NCBI GenBank assembly: GCA_002402635.1
Contig: DHGE01000048.1
Span: forward strand, 6,465 to 70,464
Length of the DNA stretch: 64,000 nt
Source: Deferribacterales bacterium UBA4806
Lineage (GTDB): Bacteria > Chrysiogenota > Deferribacteres > Deferribacterales > UBA228
Direction: 5' to 3'
Below are positions 37,628-47,525 of this stretch, one piece after another (position 1 is the first letter of the stretch; the number at the start of each line of letters is the position of its first letter). The position numbers and the translations under genes were made by a program. The notes beneath the pieces were generated by a model. It saw only the letters and a list, made by a program, of their open reading frames with translations. It did no database searches and had not been told where the DNA came from.

Positions 37628-38355
37628 AGATTTGTCTTTGAATAAGTAATAATAATTTCCTTCATCGTTTTGACAGCTTCAAATAAACCTATATACACAC
37701 TTCTTGCTATAATAGAATGGCCTATATTAACTTCATACAACCCCTCAATTTGCAAAATATCTATAATATTTTGATAGTCTAGGCCATGACCAGCACTAAC
37801 TAAAAGTCCACAATTTTTAGCATAATTGGCTGCAGAAATTATTTTATCTAATTCCTCTGCTTTTTTCTTTCCCTTTGAATTTGCATAACAACCAGTATGG
37901 AGTTCTATAATTTTTGCCCCTACTTTTTTTGCTCCATCAATCTGTTTTTTATCACAATCAATAAATAAGCTTATATCTATACCAGCAAATTTAAGCTTGT
38001 CTATTTGCTTTTCTAAATAATCCATATTATCAACTACATTAAGACCGCCCTCTGTTGTTAACTCCTTTCTTTTTTCAGGTACCAATGTACACATATCTGG
38101 TTTATTCTTTAAAGCAATATTTATGATTTCATCGGTCGCAGCCATTTCTAGATTTAATCTCGTATTGATCGTTTCTCTGAGAAGGATAAGATCTCTTTCC
38201 TGTATGTGACGTCTATCTTCTCTAAGATGAACTGTTATACCATCTCCACCAGCAAGCTCTACAAGTAGAGCACACCTCACAGGGTCAGGGTCTTTAGCCA
38301 ACCTTGCCTGTCTTACTGTTGCTACATGATCAATGTTAACACCAAGTTTTACCAT
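37624..38355 (-). CDS. pdxJ: Pyridoxine 5'-phosphate synthase
   Basis: PdxJ closes the ring of vitamin B6 phosphate from 1-deoxyxylulose 5-phosphate and aminoacetone 3-phosphate. The 243-residue TIM barrel shows the conserved LGVNIDHVATVRQAR (4-18), DGITVHLREDRRHIQ, ELHTGCYAN, SAGHGLDYQN and NIGHSIIARSVYIGL. It indicates the DXP-dependent B6 pathway. The gene touches glmM and overlaps kdsB by 4 bases. Confidence 0.98.
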   Translation of the reverse strand: MVKLGVNIDHVATVRQARLAKDPDPVRCALLVELAGGDGITVHLREDRRHIQERDLILLRETINTRLNLEMAATDEIINIALKNKPDMCTLVPEKRKELTTEGGLNVVDNMDYLEKQIDKLKFAGIDISLFIDCDKKQIDGAKKVGAKIIELHTGCYANSKGKKKAEELDKIISAANYAKNCGLLVSAGHGLDYQNIIDILQIEGLYEVNIGHSIIARSVYIGLFEAVKTMKEIIITYSKTNL

Positions 38356-39710
38356 TAAATACTCTCCAGTAACCGTTCAATTTCATTTTTTGCTACATCT
38401 TCTAAGTGAATAGCGAATTCATTAATTGCATCTCTATTATTACCTTCTAACATAATACGCAGTGTACTTTCTGTCCCAGAATATCTCAATAAAACTCGTC
38501 CTTCATTTTTTAATTTACCTTCAATTGCCTTTAATAATTTATTAGTATTACGTAATTTATCTAATGATATTTTTTTTTGTACCTTTAGATTTTTTTGAAC
38601 TTGAGGTAAGAGCTGTATACTTCTTTTTATTTCACTTAAAGGCTTACCTGTTTTTATTATAATTTTAAGTAGTTGCAATGCACTAATCAAGCCATCGCCA
38701 GTAGAATTATAATCCAAGAAGACAATATGTCCAGACTGTTCACCGCCTAATCTAATATTTTCTTTCAACATTGTTTCAACAACATATCTGTCCCCAACAG
38801 GACATCTCAAAACTTCAATTCCATGCTTTCTTAGACTAAGAGTCAAACCAAGATTACTCAAAACTGTAGTTACAACCGCTGGTTTATTTAATTTATTGTT
38901 ATTTTTCATGTATATTGCGCAAATCCCCATAATAACATCACCATCCACTACCTCTCCATTTTCATCGACAAAAATAACTCTATCACCATCTCCATCAAAG
39001 GTTATTCCCAGGTTAGCTTTTTCTTCAAGCACCTTTTCTGCAACAATTTCTGGATGTATGGAACCACAATTTAAATTGATATTATAGCCATCAGGTTTAT
39101 TATTAATTATTATAACATCTGCACCTAATTCAACTAAAGTCAAAGGTGCAACCTTGTACGCAGCTCCGTTGGCACAATCTACAACAATTTTTAATCCTTT
39201 AAGACTGATATCTTTATCAAATGTAGTTTTTGAATATTCTACATACCTCCAAATAGCTGTTTCAATTCTATAAGCTTTACCTAAATTATTAGGATCAACT
39301 TCTAAAGAATTGATTAAATATTCTTCAATTCTCTCTTCTAAAAAATCTGAGAGTTTAAATCCTTCTCCAGAAAAAAACTTTATACCATTATCATAATAGG
39401 GATTATGTGATGCTGAAATAACAACACCAGCATCAGCTCTTAAACTCTTTGTTAAATATGCTATTGCAGGTGTAGGAAGAACTCCAACTAATATTGCGTT
39501 TATTCCCATAGAGCAAATACCTGCAACAATAGCATTCTCATAAATATATCCAGAGATTCTTGTATCTTTACCAATGACAATAGAATGCTTTTTGTCACCA
39601 TTTCTAAAGACTTTTGCAGTAGCCTGGCCCAATTTTAATACAAAATCTACTGTTAAAGGTCTTGTATTTGCCCTCCCTCTAATACCATCTGTTCCAAAAT
39701 ACTTCTTCAT
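38355..39710 (-). CDS. glmM: Phosphoglucosamine mutase
   Basis: GlmM converts glucosamine-6-phosphate to glucosamine-1-phosphate for UDP-GlcNAc. The 451-residue protein begins KKYFGTDGIRGRAN, has the phosphoserine S101 in SASHNP, the metal loop DGDGDR near 243-248, GGEQSGH near 325, and the phosphate-binding RYSGTEST near 420. It directly follows the cdaA-cdaR genes (shared base with the cdaR stop). In Firmicutes cdaA-cdaR-glmM is a conserved trio in which GlmM modulates c-di-AMP synthesis. Confidence 0.98.
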   Translation of the reverse strand: MKKYFGTDGIRGRANTRPLTVDFVLKLGQATAKVFRNGDKKHSIVIGKDTRISGYIYENAIVAGICSMGINAILVGVLPTPAIAYLTKSLRADAGVVISASHNPYYDNGIKFFSGEGFKLSDFLEERIEEYLINSLEVDPNNLGKAYRIETAIWRYVEYSKTTFDKDISLKGLKIVVDCANGAAYKVAPLTLVELGADVIIINNKPDGYNINLNCGSIHPEIVAEKVLEEKANLGITFDGDGDRVIFVDENGEVVDGDVIMGICAIYMKNNNKLNKPAVVTTVLSNLGLTLSLRKHGIEVLRCPVGDRYVVETMLKENIRLGGEQSGHIVFLDYNSTGDGLISALQLLKIIIKTGKPLSEIKRSIQLLPQVQKNLKVQKKISLDKLRNTNKLLKAIEGKLKNEGRVLLRYSGTESTLRIMLEGNNRDAINEFAIHLEDVAKNEIERLLESI

Positions 39711-40630
39711 TACTCAACCTCAACTCTAATTACTTCTGGGATAATATATACAACTTCTATTTTTTTGTTTAGTAACCTATAGGTTACGTTTTTAATATAT
39801 GTTCCTGGATTGTCTATATTATCTAGTTCAACATAGACTTCAATCAGAGATTTTATATCATTCTCTGCTAAAATATCCGATCTTCCTCTTAGTTTCACTC
39901 TAACTCTGTTAGGTGTATAATTTTTAACCCTATATGAAGTTTTATTATGTATTTCTACAGGCACATCTTTATGTTCCTTTTCTACTATTTCTTCTTCTAT
40001 ATTTATTTCAACATGTACAGATTGTGGAACAATATCCTTTATCCCTTCAACTAATTTTATTGGAATTTCAAGTCTTTCATCTTCTGTCACCTCAGATATA
40101 TTTATTGGTACTGTTTCTAAATAAGTTAAATTATTTAATATTGTTAAAGCTCCTCTTGCTTTAGCAAATTCTGGATTCACTTTAGCACTTTCTATATATA
40201 ATCCACTTTTTGTTTTTCCTATTATATGTGGCATTACTTTAAGATTTTTTTCAATTATTTTATCTATATATACTTCTATTTCTTTTGGCTGATAATTCAA
40301 TATCTCAACACCAGGAGGAGTTTTAATATCCTTTTCTTTCACAATATATCTATTTTTTCCAGGTTGAAATGATGACACATCAATTTCAACTTTAACATTT
40401 TTTGAGTCGATACCATTTAAAACAAGACTACTTCCCTTTAATGCTAAATTAATCATATGTTCATCAGTAAGAGCAACATAACCCTTTTTCAAATGGTCAA
40501 TATCAATTGGTGCATATACAGAGGTTGTTATATATTCGGAAGATGATACTAAAAACCATAGGAAAAGTGCAAACACAAAACTAGCTATTTTTATACCAAT
40601 ATTTTTTTTAATATCTATCTTAATTTTCAT
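39710..40630 (-). CDS. YbbR-domain protein, CdaR-like regulator of diadenylate cyclase
   Basis: The 306-residue protein has one N-terminal membrane segment (about 13-32) and an extracytoplasmic part. That part is built of YbbR-type repeats, recognisable by alternating beta strands and motifs such as PPGVEILNYQPKEIEVYIDK and YRVKNYTPNRVRVKLRG. CdaR proteins modulate the diadenylate cyclase CdaA, which is encoded immediately upstream with an 11-base overlap. Repeat count appears to be three or so. The regulatory direction (activator or inhibitor) cannot be told. Confidence 0.83.
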   Translation of the reverse strand: MKIKIDIKKNIGIKIASFVFALFLWFLVSSSEYITTSVYAPIDIDHLKKGYVALTDEHMINLALKGSSLVLNGIDSKNVKVEIDVSSFQPGKNRYIVKEKDIKTPPGVEILNYQPKEIEVYIDKIIEKNLKVMPHIIGKTKSGLYIESAKVNPEFAKARGALTILNNLTYLETVPINISEVTEDERLEIPIKLVEGIKDIVPQSVHVEINIEEEIVEKEHKDVPVEIHNKTSYRVKNYTPNRVRVKLRGRSDILAENDIKSLIEVYVELDNIDNPGTYIKNVTYRLLNKKIEVVYIIPEVIRVEVE

Positions 40631-41402
40631 TATTACCTGACTTGTTATTTTTATTAGTAATTAATGAAATTAAAGTATCTCTTAACATGTCAACATCTAA
40701 ATCTGCTGTTATCTTTCCTCCATATGCAATTGATATTGTCCCCCTTTCTTCACTAACTACTATACAGATAGCATCGCTATCTTCAGTTATACCAATAGCA
40801 GCTCTATGTCTTGTTCCAAATCTTTTATCTAAATTTTCTTTTTTCGTTAATGGTAAAATAGTTCCAGCATAGGTAATTCTATTGTCTGATATAATAACAG
40901 CTCCATCATGAAGCGGTGAATAAGGTATAAACAAACTTATTAATATATCTCTAGAAATTGCAGCATCTAATTTAGTCCCTGCTTGAATGAATTCAGATAT
41001 GTCTGTGTTTCTCTCAATCACTATTAAAGCCCCAATTTGCCTGTTAGCAAGAACAGTAACTGCACGTATAATTTCTTCTAAATACAACTCTAGACCAGCT
41101 ATTTTTGAACCACTTTTTATCCGAGGTTCACCTAGCAAAGCCAATGCTTTTCTTAATTCTGGCTGAAAAACTATAATTAATATTAAAAATAAATAAGACG
41201 TAAATCCATCAAGTAGCCAACTTGTAGTTTTTAAATGAAATAAATTAGATATAAAAGAAGCAATCAACAACAAAAGAATTCCAAAAAACATATATAATGC
41301 CTTGCTGCCTTTGAATAAAAGAAATAATCTATATGAAATATAAGTTATTATTATGATATCAATTAAATCAATAATACCAAAACTTTTAAATAACCCTATC
41401 AT
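40620..41402 (-). CDS. cdaA: Diadenylate cyclase CdaA (DacA)
   Basis: CdaA makes the second messenger c-di-AMP from two ATP. The 260-residue protein has three N-terminal membrane segments (about 12-31, 36-55, 64-80) and a DAC domain. The catalytic DGA is at 166-168 and RHR at 198-200, with the usual surrounding LHDGAVII and FGTRHRAAIGI. Between folP and cdaR, the genes overlap (17 and 11 bases). This membrane type of cyclase is paired with CdaR and GlmM in many bacteria, as here. Confidence 0.94.
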   Translation of the reverse strand: MIGLFKSFGIIDLIDIIIITYISYRLFLLFKGSKALYMFFGILLLLIASFISNLFHLKTTSWLLDGFTSYLFLILIIVFQPELRKALALLGEPRIKSGSKIAGLELYLEEIIRAVTVLANRQIGALIVIERNTDISEFIQAGTKLDAAISRDILISLFIPYSPLHDGAVIISDNRITYAGTILPLTKKENLDKRFGTRHRAAIGITEDSDAICIVVSEERGTISIAYGGKITADLDVDMLRDTLISLITNKNNKSGNNEN

Positions 41403-42573
41403 AACTACCCAAAATTTTACTCATAATAGCAATTAGGTCCTTTGATTCATTAATATCATGAGATCTTATGATATTTGCACCATTCTGTAGCGCAACGGTC
41501 TCCAATATCTTTGAGCCCAAAGTTCTATTTTCAATTGGATTGCCTGTTAATTCCCCAATTATTGATTTTTTAGATATTCCCACCATAATTGGCTTTCTTA
41601 GACTTTGAAATTCAGATAAATATTTTAATAAATGAATATTATGATCTAAGGTTTTACCAAAACCAAATCCTGGATCAATAATTATCCTATTTTCATTTAT
41701 ACCATTATTTTTAGCTTTTTCGATTGCTCTATATAAATATAAATACACTTCATCTACAACATCTTTGTAGGATGGATTTATTTGCATATTCTCTGGTGTT
41801 CCCTTCATATGCATTATGCACAAAGAAGCATTATATTTACTTATAACACTTGGTAGTTTTTCATCAAAGGATAGTCCGCTGACATCATTGATTATATGAG
41901 ATCCAATATCCAAGGCTTTTAAAGCTACTTCAGATTTATAGGTATCCACTGAAACCTTAAAACCTATTTTTAAAGCATATTCGATAGCAAACTTTATCCG
42001 ATCCCACTCCTCTAAAGCATCAATTCTTTTGCTAAAAGGTCTTGTTGACTCACCACCAATGTCTACTAGACATACACCTTTACTTCTAATTTCATTTAAT
42101 CGCTTTACGATATCTTCTCTATTTAAATACTTTCCACCATCGCTAAAAGAATCAGGAGTTACATTTAAAATAGCCATAAACTGCGGCTTTTCTAAAGATA
42201 ATATTTCATCTCCCAAAAATATTGAAGGTTTATATTTTTCCAACAATAGTTCCATTTCCACGGCTAACTCTTTGAGGCCAAAGGGTTGGAGTTTTAGTTT
42301 TTCTATTAGCTTCTTAAGTCCATGCCTATGTGCCAAAATACACAACTCAGAAATAGGCTTTGTGCAATCTACAACACCCCTAGCTACTGCTGCATCAATG
42401 CCCACAGCTAAGGACTCTTGTTTAATAATATTAGCTTGGCATGGGGTAACTCCGCTTATGCTTAAATTTATAGTTAATCCTTTATTAATAAGATAAAATG
42501 CATATGGATCAACTCCAATATTTTTTATTTTAATACATAGTCTATCCTCATTAGCTGATATTATTTTCATCAT
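41386..42573 (-). CDS. folP: Dihydropteroate synthase with an N-terminal extension
   Basis: FolP joins p-aminobenzoate to dihydropterin pyrophosphate in folate synthesis. The TIM-barrel part starts around residue 130 with [15 protein letters not shown], followed by [32 protein letters not shown] and the final RSHD. About 125 extra residues precede it, making the protein ~395 residues, longer than the typical ~280. I chose the ATG pair at 42568-42573, which follows GGTGA; an upstream ATG at 42597 would extend the overlap with ftsH to 47 bases. The extension has no motif I recognise. Confidence 0.92.
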   Translation of the reverse strand: MMKIISANEDRLCIKIKNIGVDPYAFYLINKGLTINLSISGVTPCQANIIKQESLAVGIDAAVARGVVDCTKPISELCILAHRHGLKKLIEKLKLQPFGLKELAVEMELLLEKYKPSIFLGDEILSLEKPQFMAILNVTPDSFSDGGKYLNREDIVKRLNEIRSKGVCLVDIGGESTRPFSKRIDALEEWDRIKFAIEYALKIGFKVSVDTYKSEVALKALDIGSHIINDVSGLSFDEKLPSVISKYNASLCIMHMKGTPENMQINPSYKDVVDEVYLYLYRAIEKAKNNGINENRIIIDPGFGFGKTLDHNIHLLKYLSEFQSLRKPIMVGISKKSIIGELTGNPIENRTLGSKILETVALQNGANIIRSHDINESKDLIAIMSKILGSYDRVI

Positions 42574-44377
42574 TTGCAATTTCACCACTTGTGCCATTTA
42601 GCAAAGCATCAATCTGATTACTGTCAATTGTTTCTTTCTCTAGTAACAATTTTGCTGTTCTATCAACAACTTCACGATGCTGTTCTAAAATATTTTTAGC
42701 TTTTTTATAACATAATAACACTATATTTTTAATTTCTTCATCAATCATTACTGCCGTTTTCTCGCTATAGTCTTTATGAGTAGCTAACTCTTTGCCTAAA
42801 AATATTGCCTCATCCTTTTTCCCAAATGTTAGAGGCCCTAATTTGTCGCTCATTCCCCAATTGCAAACCATTTTTCTAGCTAAATCAGTGGCTCTCTCAA
42901 TATCATTGCCAGCCCCAGTAGAAATGTCTCCAAAAATAATTTCTTCTGCAATACGACCCCCCATAAGAACTGTTATTGCGCCATATAAGTAGTCTTTCGT
43001 TAGTAAATATTTATCGTCTTTTGGTAACTGTTGTGTTATACCAAGCGCAAGTCCTCTTGGTATAATTGAAACTTTATGGACTGGGTCGCTACCTGGTGTT
43101 AATTTTGCGACAATCGCATGCCCAGCTTCGTGGTAGGCTATTCTTTTTTTCTCATTTTCAGTTATTACTAAACTTCTACGCTCTTTTCCCATCATTATTT
43201 TATCTTTTGCTTCTTCAAAATCTTCCATGGTTGCTTTCTTTTTATTTTTTCTTGCAGCGATTAAGGCAGCTTCATTTACAAGATTTGCAAGGTCAGCACC
43301 AGCAAAACCAGGAGTTCCTTTAGCAATAATTTCTAAATTAACATCATCATCCATTTGTATTTTTTTTGAATGAACTTTTAATATTTCAAGCCTTCCTTTA
43401 ACATCAGGTCTTGGGACAACAACTTGTCTATCAAACCTTCCAGGTCGAAGTAATGCTGGATCTAATACATCAGGTCTATTTGTTGCAGAAATTAATATGA
43501 CACCCTCATTTGATTCAAAACCGTCCATTTCCACAAGTAATTGATTGAGTGTCTGTTCTCTTTCATCATGTCCTCCACCAAGGCCAGCTCCTCTATGACG
43601 CCCCACAGCATCGATTTCATCAATAAAAATAATACATGGTGCATGTTTTTTACCCTGTTCAAATAGGTCTCTAACCCTTGCTGCACCAACACCAACAAAC
43701 ATTTCTACAAATTCTGATCCACTTATACTAAAAAAAGGCACCCCAGCTTCTCCTGCCACTGCTTTTGCTAACAATGTTTTACCTGTTCCTGGAGGTCCAA
43801 TAAGTAATACACCCTTTGGAATTTTTCCTCCCACTTTTTGAAATTTTTGTGGATCCTTTAAGAATTCTATAATTTCCTGTAATTCTTCCTTTGCCTCATC
43901 GACACCTGCAACATCGTTAAAAGTAACCTTCTGCTGATCGTGAGTCAAAAGTTTTGCTCTACTTTTTCCAAAACTAAAGGCTTTACCTCCTGCCCCCTGC
44001 ATTTGTCTCATGAAAAAAATCCATATACCAATTAATAGTAAAAATGGTAACCATGATATTAATAGCTGTAGATACCAAGGACTATGTTCAGGTGGCTTCG
44101 CATATATCTGAACCTTGTTTTCTCTTAATATTTTAACTAACTCTGGATCATCTGGTGCTACTGTTTCAAAACTTTTTCCATCTTTAAACTCACCTTCTAC
44201 TATATTCGATTTTATAGTAACTGATTTTACATGTCCATTTTCAACATTATCTATAAACTCTGTATATGAAATTTTTTCCTTAGTTGTTGTTGTCGTATTA
44301 AAAAAGTTAAACAGTACAACCATTATGAGAGCTATAACAAACCAGAGCATTAAATTTTTATACACGTTATTCATCAA
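42551..44377 (-). CDS. ftsH: ATP-dependent zinc metalloprotease FtsH
   Basis: FtsH is a membrane-anchored hexameric protease that removes damaged membrane proteins and regulates enzymes such as LpxC. The 608-residue protein has two membrane segments (about 8-26 and 102-122) around a periplasmic domain. The AAA+ module has Walker A GPPGTGKT (194-201), [12 protein letters not shown] and the SRH arginines (RPGRFDRQ). The zinc site HEAGH is near 416-420. It lies 10 bases after hpt, and its end overlaps folP. Confidence 0.98.
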   Translation of the reverse strand: MMNNVYKNLMLWFVIALIMVVLFNFFNTTTTTKEKISYTEFIDNVENGHVKSVTIKSNIVEGEFKDGKSFETVAPDDPELVKILRENKVQIYAKPPEHSPWYLQLLISWLPFLLLIGIWIFFMRQMQGAGGKAFSFGKSRAKLLTHDQQKVTFNDVAGVDEAKEELQEIIEFLKDPQKFQKVGGKIPKGVLLIGPPGTGKTLLAKAVAGEAGVPFFSISGSEFVEMFVGVGAARVRDLFEQGKKHAPCIIFIDEIDAVGRHRGAGLGGGHDEREQTLNQLLVEMDGFESNEGVILISATNRPDVLDPALLRPGRFDRQVVVPRPDVKGRLEILKVHSKKIQMDDDVNLEIIAKGTPGFAGADLANLVNEAALIAARKNKKKATMEDFEEAKDKIMMGKERRSLVITENEKKRIAYHEAGHAIVAKLTPGSDPVHKVSIIPRGLALGITQQLPKDDKYLLTKDYLYGAITVLMGGRIAEEIIFGDISTGAGNDIERATDLARKMVCNWGMSDKLGPLTFGKKDEAIFLGKELATHKDYSEKTAVMIDEEIKNIVLLCYKKAKNILEQHREVVDRTAKLLLEKETIDSNQIDALLNGTSGEIANDENNIS

Positions 44378-44387
44378 ACCTCCTGAT

Positions 44388-44918
44388 TCATTTGAATACT
44401 ATTTTGTAAATATCCTGCAGATTTCTATATCTACCCGCATAATCTAATCCATAACCAACTACAAAATGGTCTGGTATTGTGAATCCCTTATAGTTAGCCT
44501 CTATATCTACCAATCTTCTAGATGGCTTGTCTAATAAACAACAGAGATTGATACTTTTTGGTTTTCTAATTGTAAATAGTTCTTTGAGATGTTTTAGTGT
44601 TAACCCTGTATCTATAATATCTTCGACTAAAAAAACATCTCTGCCGGCTAAAGGTACATCTATATCCCATAACAACCTAACAACTCCATTTGTTTCTGTT
44701 TTATTTCTATAACTTGATACTGCTATGAAACTAATTTCTAAGGGCAACTCAATTGCTCTAACAACATCAGCAAGAAATATCCAAGCACCTTTTAAAACCC
44801 CAACAAATAAAAGCCTTTCAGAATTTTTATAATCAAAGGAGATCTTTTCAGCAATATCTTTTATTTTTGATTTTATATCTTTTTTATCAATAAATTTTTC
44901 TAATACATAATCGGCCAT
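44388..44918 (-). CDS. hpt: Hypoxanthine phosphoribosyltransferase
   Basis: The enzyme salvages hypoxanthine and guanine with PRPP. The 176-residue protein has the PRPP loop [17 protein letters not shown] near 96-112, the flexible loop region SSYRNKTET, and the C-terminal [16 protein letters not shown] base-binding segment. The gene lies between tilS (touching) and ftsH, the tilS-hpt-ftsH order seen in many bacteria. It would work with the purine-degrading genes at the right end of the window. Confidence 0.96.
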   Translation of the reverse strand: MADYVLEKFIDKKDIKSKIKDIAEKISFDYKNSERLLFVGVLKGAWIFLADVVRAIELPLEISFIAVSSYRNKTETNGVVRLLWDIDVPLAGRDVFLVEDIIDTGLTLKHLKELFTIRKPKSINLCCLLDKPSRRLVDIEANYKGFTIPDHFVVGYGLDYAGRYRNLQDIYKIVFK

Positions 44919-46142
44919 TTAAGACTCCTTAACTTGAACACCTTTGTTTTCGCATATATGTTCAACCCACAGGATATTGTCATGATCTTCAACAATTATA
45001 GATGTATCTCTATCAAATAGATCTAATTTTTTATTAATAAACAGATCTTTAAGTTTTTTCCCAGAGAATCTATCACCTCTCCTCCTGTTCCTTAGTGTTA
45101 ATCTTTTATCTTTTAAATATTCATCAAAGTGAATTGTCTTTTTTAAGTGACTAATTTCAACTGTTTTATCATTTTTTTCCTTATAAATGTTAAAATAATC
45201 TATAATTTCTTTTTTATATATATAAACATATTTTATAGACTTTTCAAAAACGTATCCACCTTGGATATTAATTCTTTTTGAATCTTTTGCCCACAATATT
45301 TTATCTATTTCATTAAAGATGTTTTTCGAAATATAAAGTGGTATTAATTGAGATAGGTAGAATCTTCTCTCTACATCATCTAAATCAAGAAATTTATCTT
45401 TTAATATTTTAATAACGCCATTATTTATTTCGTATGGCAGTTTAATGTTTTTTGCCATATATTTAGCTAAAAGCTCTGATTCCTCCTGTATTATCGAAAT
45501 TTTATGTAAAAATGACAAATCTTTTTCTTCAATATTTTTAATCAGAGTTCCTCTAATCCAATTCCTTAAATAATTATTATCAAAATTCGTTTTATCTGTA
45601 ATAAAAGTTAAATCATTTTTATGCAGATACTCAAGAATCTCTGCAACAGTAATGTTCAACATTGGTCTATCTATAATAGTTGAATTGTTAAAACCTTTAA
45701 GTCTAAAAATAGATGTCCCTCTGAAGATTTTTATAAAGAAATTTTCTATCAAATCATTAAAGTTGTGTGCAACTAAAATGTAATCACATAAATATTTTTG
45801 TCTAATATCATGCAAGGCTTCATACCGCAGTATTCTTGCAGATTCTTCAATACTTGTCTTTTCTTTAGACACATATTTCTTTGTATCCACAGATTTCACA
45901 ATTAAAGGCAAACCATTTTTTTTGCAAAAGTTACTGCAGTGTGAAATATCAAAAGTAGCATCATCTCTTATATTATGATTTATGTAAGCAGGTATTAAAG
46001 TATATTCAAAGTTGTCTCTCTGCATATGTAGGTAATGTAACAGAGCGGTTGAATCCTTGCCGCCAGAATAGGCAACAAGTAATTTTTTATTTTTATATTT
46101 AGCTAATTTTGGTAGTAGTTTCTTCTCAAATAATAAGATCAT
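44919..46142 (-). CDS. tilS: tRNA(Ile)-lysidine synthetase
   Basis: TilS converts the wobble cytidine of the tRNA-Ile CAT isoacceptor to lysidine, so that it reads AUA. The 407-residue protein has the PP-loop SGGKDS at 26-31, the N-terminal ATPase domain with RILRYEALHDI, DNNYLRNWIR near 188-197, and a short C-terminal domain with RRGDRF. Length fits the shorter TilS class. It overlaps pgi by 17 bases and touches hpt. Confidence 0.95.
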   Translation of the reverse strand: MILLFEKKLLPKLAKYKNKKLLVAYSGGKDSTALLHYLHMQRDNFEYTLIPAYINHNIRDDATFDISHCSNFCKKNGLPLIVKSVDTKKYVSKEKTSIEESARILRYEALHDIRQKYLCDYILVAHNFNDLIENFFIKIFRGTSIFRLKGFNNSTIIDRPMLNITVAEILEYLHKNDLTFITDKTNFDNNYLRNWIRGTLIKNIEEKDLSFLHKISIIQEESELLAKYMAKNIKLPYEINNGVIKILKDKFLDLDDVERRFYLSQLIPLYISKNIFNEIDKILWAKDSKRINIQGGYVFEKSIKYVYIYKKEIIDYFNIYKEKNDKTVEISHLKKTIHFDEYLKDKRLTLRNRRRGDRFSGKKLKDLFINKKLDLFDRDTSIIVEDHDNILWVEHICENKGVQVKES

Positions 46143-47481
46143 CTTCTTTTAAATATGTCTCTTCGAACTCTTTCCTTTTTTCCTCATATCCAGCACGACC
46201 CATTAGTCCATAGGCAAATTTTTTCCCTTCTTCTACACCTGGCTGATTAAATGGGTCTATATCATAAGTGTAACCTATAACTGGTACAACATATTGATAA
46301 AGCATAAATAAATAACCCAATGTGTATTCATCTATATTTTCTATTTTAATTTTTATTGAAGATTTATTTTCCTTTTTTAAAGCAAGTTCTGTAGATTTAA
46401 GTTCTATGTTGATTAACTCTCCAATTTTTTTCTCTTTTAGATAATCAAATTCTCTTATGTATATTTTTTGCAAGTTTATTTCAAAATCATGGTTCTCTAC
46501 TTCAATAAATGTGATTATCTTATCAGATGGTCCTTCTTTAAATAATTGCATTAAAGAATGTTGATCATTTGCTCCTAATGATGGTAGTGGTGTGGTGCCA
46601 AAATTAATTACATCTCCATGTAAGTTATATTTTTTCCCTAAACTTTCTGCCCATAATTGGCAAAACCATCTCCCAAAAGCATTTAATCTTGATGAATATG
46701 GCATTATTACATTAATGTTATATTTTTTCTCAATATAATATATATATACTGCTGCAAGATAGAGTATTTTTTCATAGTTATTCATAGTTACTTCCTTGGC
46801 ACCTTGAAGAAACTTATTTATATCCATACCTAAAATCGCAGCAGGCAACATACCAACTGGTGAAAGAACTGAATATCTACCTCCAACATTTAATGGAATA
46901 TCAAATATATTAAAATTTTTTTCCTTTGCAAATTTACGAAGTGGATTATCGGCATTATCAGTAATGATAACAATATGTTCTTTTATATCTTCCACTTCTT
47001 CTTCAAGCCAATTATATATGTACATAAAATTACTAATTGTTTCAACTGTGCTCCCTGATTTAGTTATAACACACACAACAGTATCTTGAGGAACACAATT
47101 TTTTGTTATCCAGTAACTTTTATATGGGTCCACATTGTCTGCAATCCATACTCTAGGATATCCACCCCTTTCACTAAAGGAAAGTGAATTATAGCCATAT
47201 GGCAGAATAGCATCAGCTATTGCTTCAAATCCAAGTGAAGAACCTCCAATGCCTACCACAATCAAATCATTGAATTTTCCTGAGACAGATTTAATAAAGT
47301 TCTTAATATTGCTATAATCATTTTCAATTAACTTAGTAAATCCTATTTTATTTTCCTCTACATCTTTTATTAATTGCGACAAGCCTTTTTGGGCTTTATT
47401 TTTATAATCTTCAATATTTTCAATTCCACCTTGTATATACTTACTTATTGCATAATTAATATCAATATCAACTTTTTCCAT
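46126..47481 (-). CDS. pgi: Glucose-6-phosphate isomerase
   Basis: Pgi interconverts glucose-6-phosphate and fructose-6-phosphate in glycolysis and gluconeogenesis. The 451-residue protein has GIGGSSLGFEAI near 77-88, the SIS-fold ITKSGSTVET region, NVGGRYSVLSPVG near 203-215 and a C-terminal MFMLYQYV-type stretch with QPGVEEGKK. The size matches the shorter bacterial class. The ATG follows a good AGGAGGT-type site. It precedes tilS with a 17-base overlap. Confidence 0.97.
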   Translation of the reverse strand: MEKVDIDINYAISKYIQGGIENIEDYKNKAQKGLSQLIKDVEENKIGFTKLIENDYSNIKNFIKSVSGKFNDLIVVGIGGSSLGFEAIADAILPYGYNSLSFSERGGYPRVWIADNVDPYKSYWITKNCVPQDTVVCVITKSGSTVETISNFMYIYNWLEEEVEDIKEHIVIITDNADNPLRKFAKEKNFNIFDIPLNVGGRYSVLSPVGMLPAAILGMDINKFLQGAKEVTMNNYEKILYLAAVYIYYIEKKYNINVIMPYSSRLNAFGRWFCQLWAESLGKKYNLHGDVINFGTTPLPSLGANDQHSLMQLFKEGPSDKIITFIEVENHDFEINLQKIYIREFDYLKEKKIGELINIELKSTELALKKENKSSIKIKIENIDEYTLGYLFMLYQYVVPVIGYTYDIDPFNQPGVEEGKKFAYGLMGRAGYEEKRKEFEETYLKEDDLII

Positions 47482-47525
47482 GCGATACCTCCTATAAGGT
47501 GCATTTCTTTTCTGATGAATGAAAA

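Noticed and set aside
43492..43698. Minus-strand ORF of 68 codons inside ftsH
   Set aside because: Alternate frame of the conserved ftsH AAA+ region, with no independent start signal.
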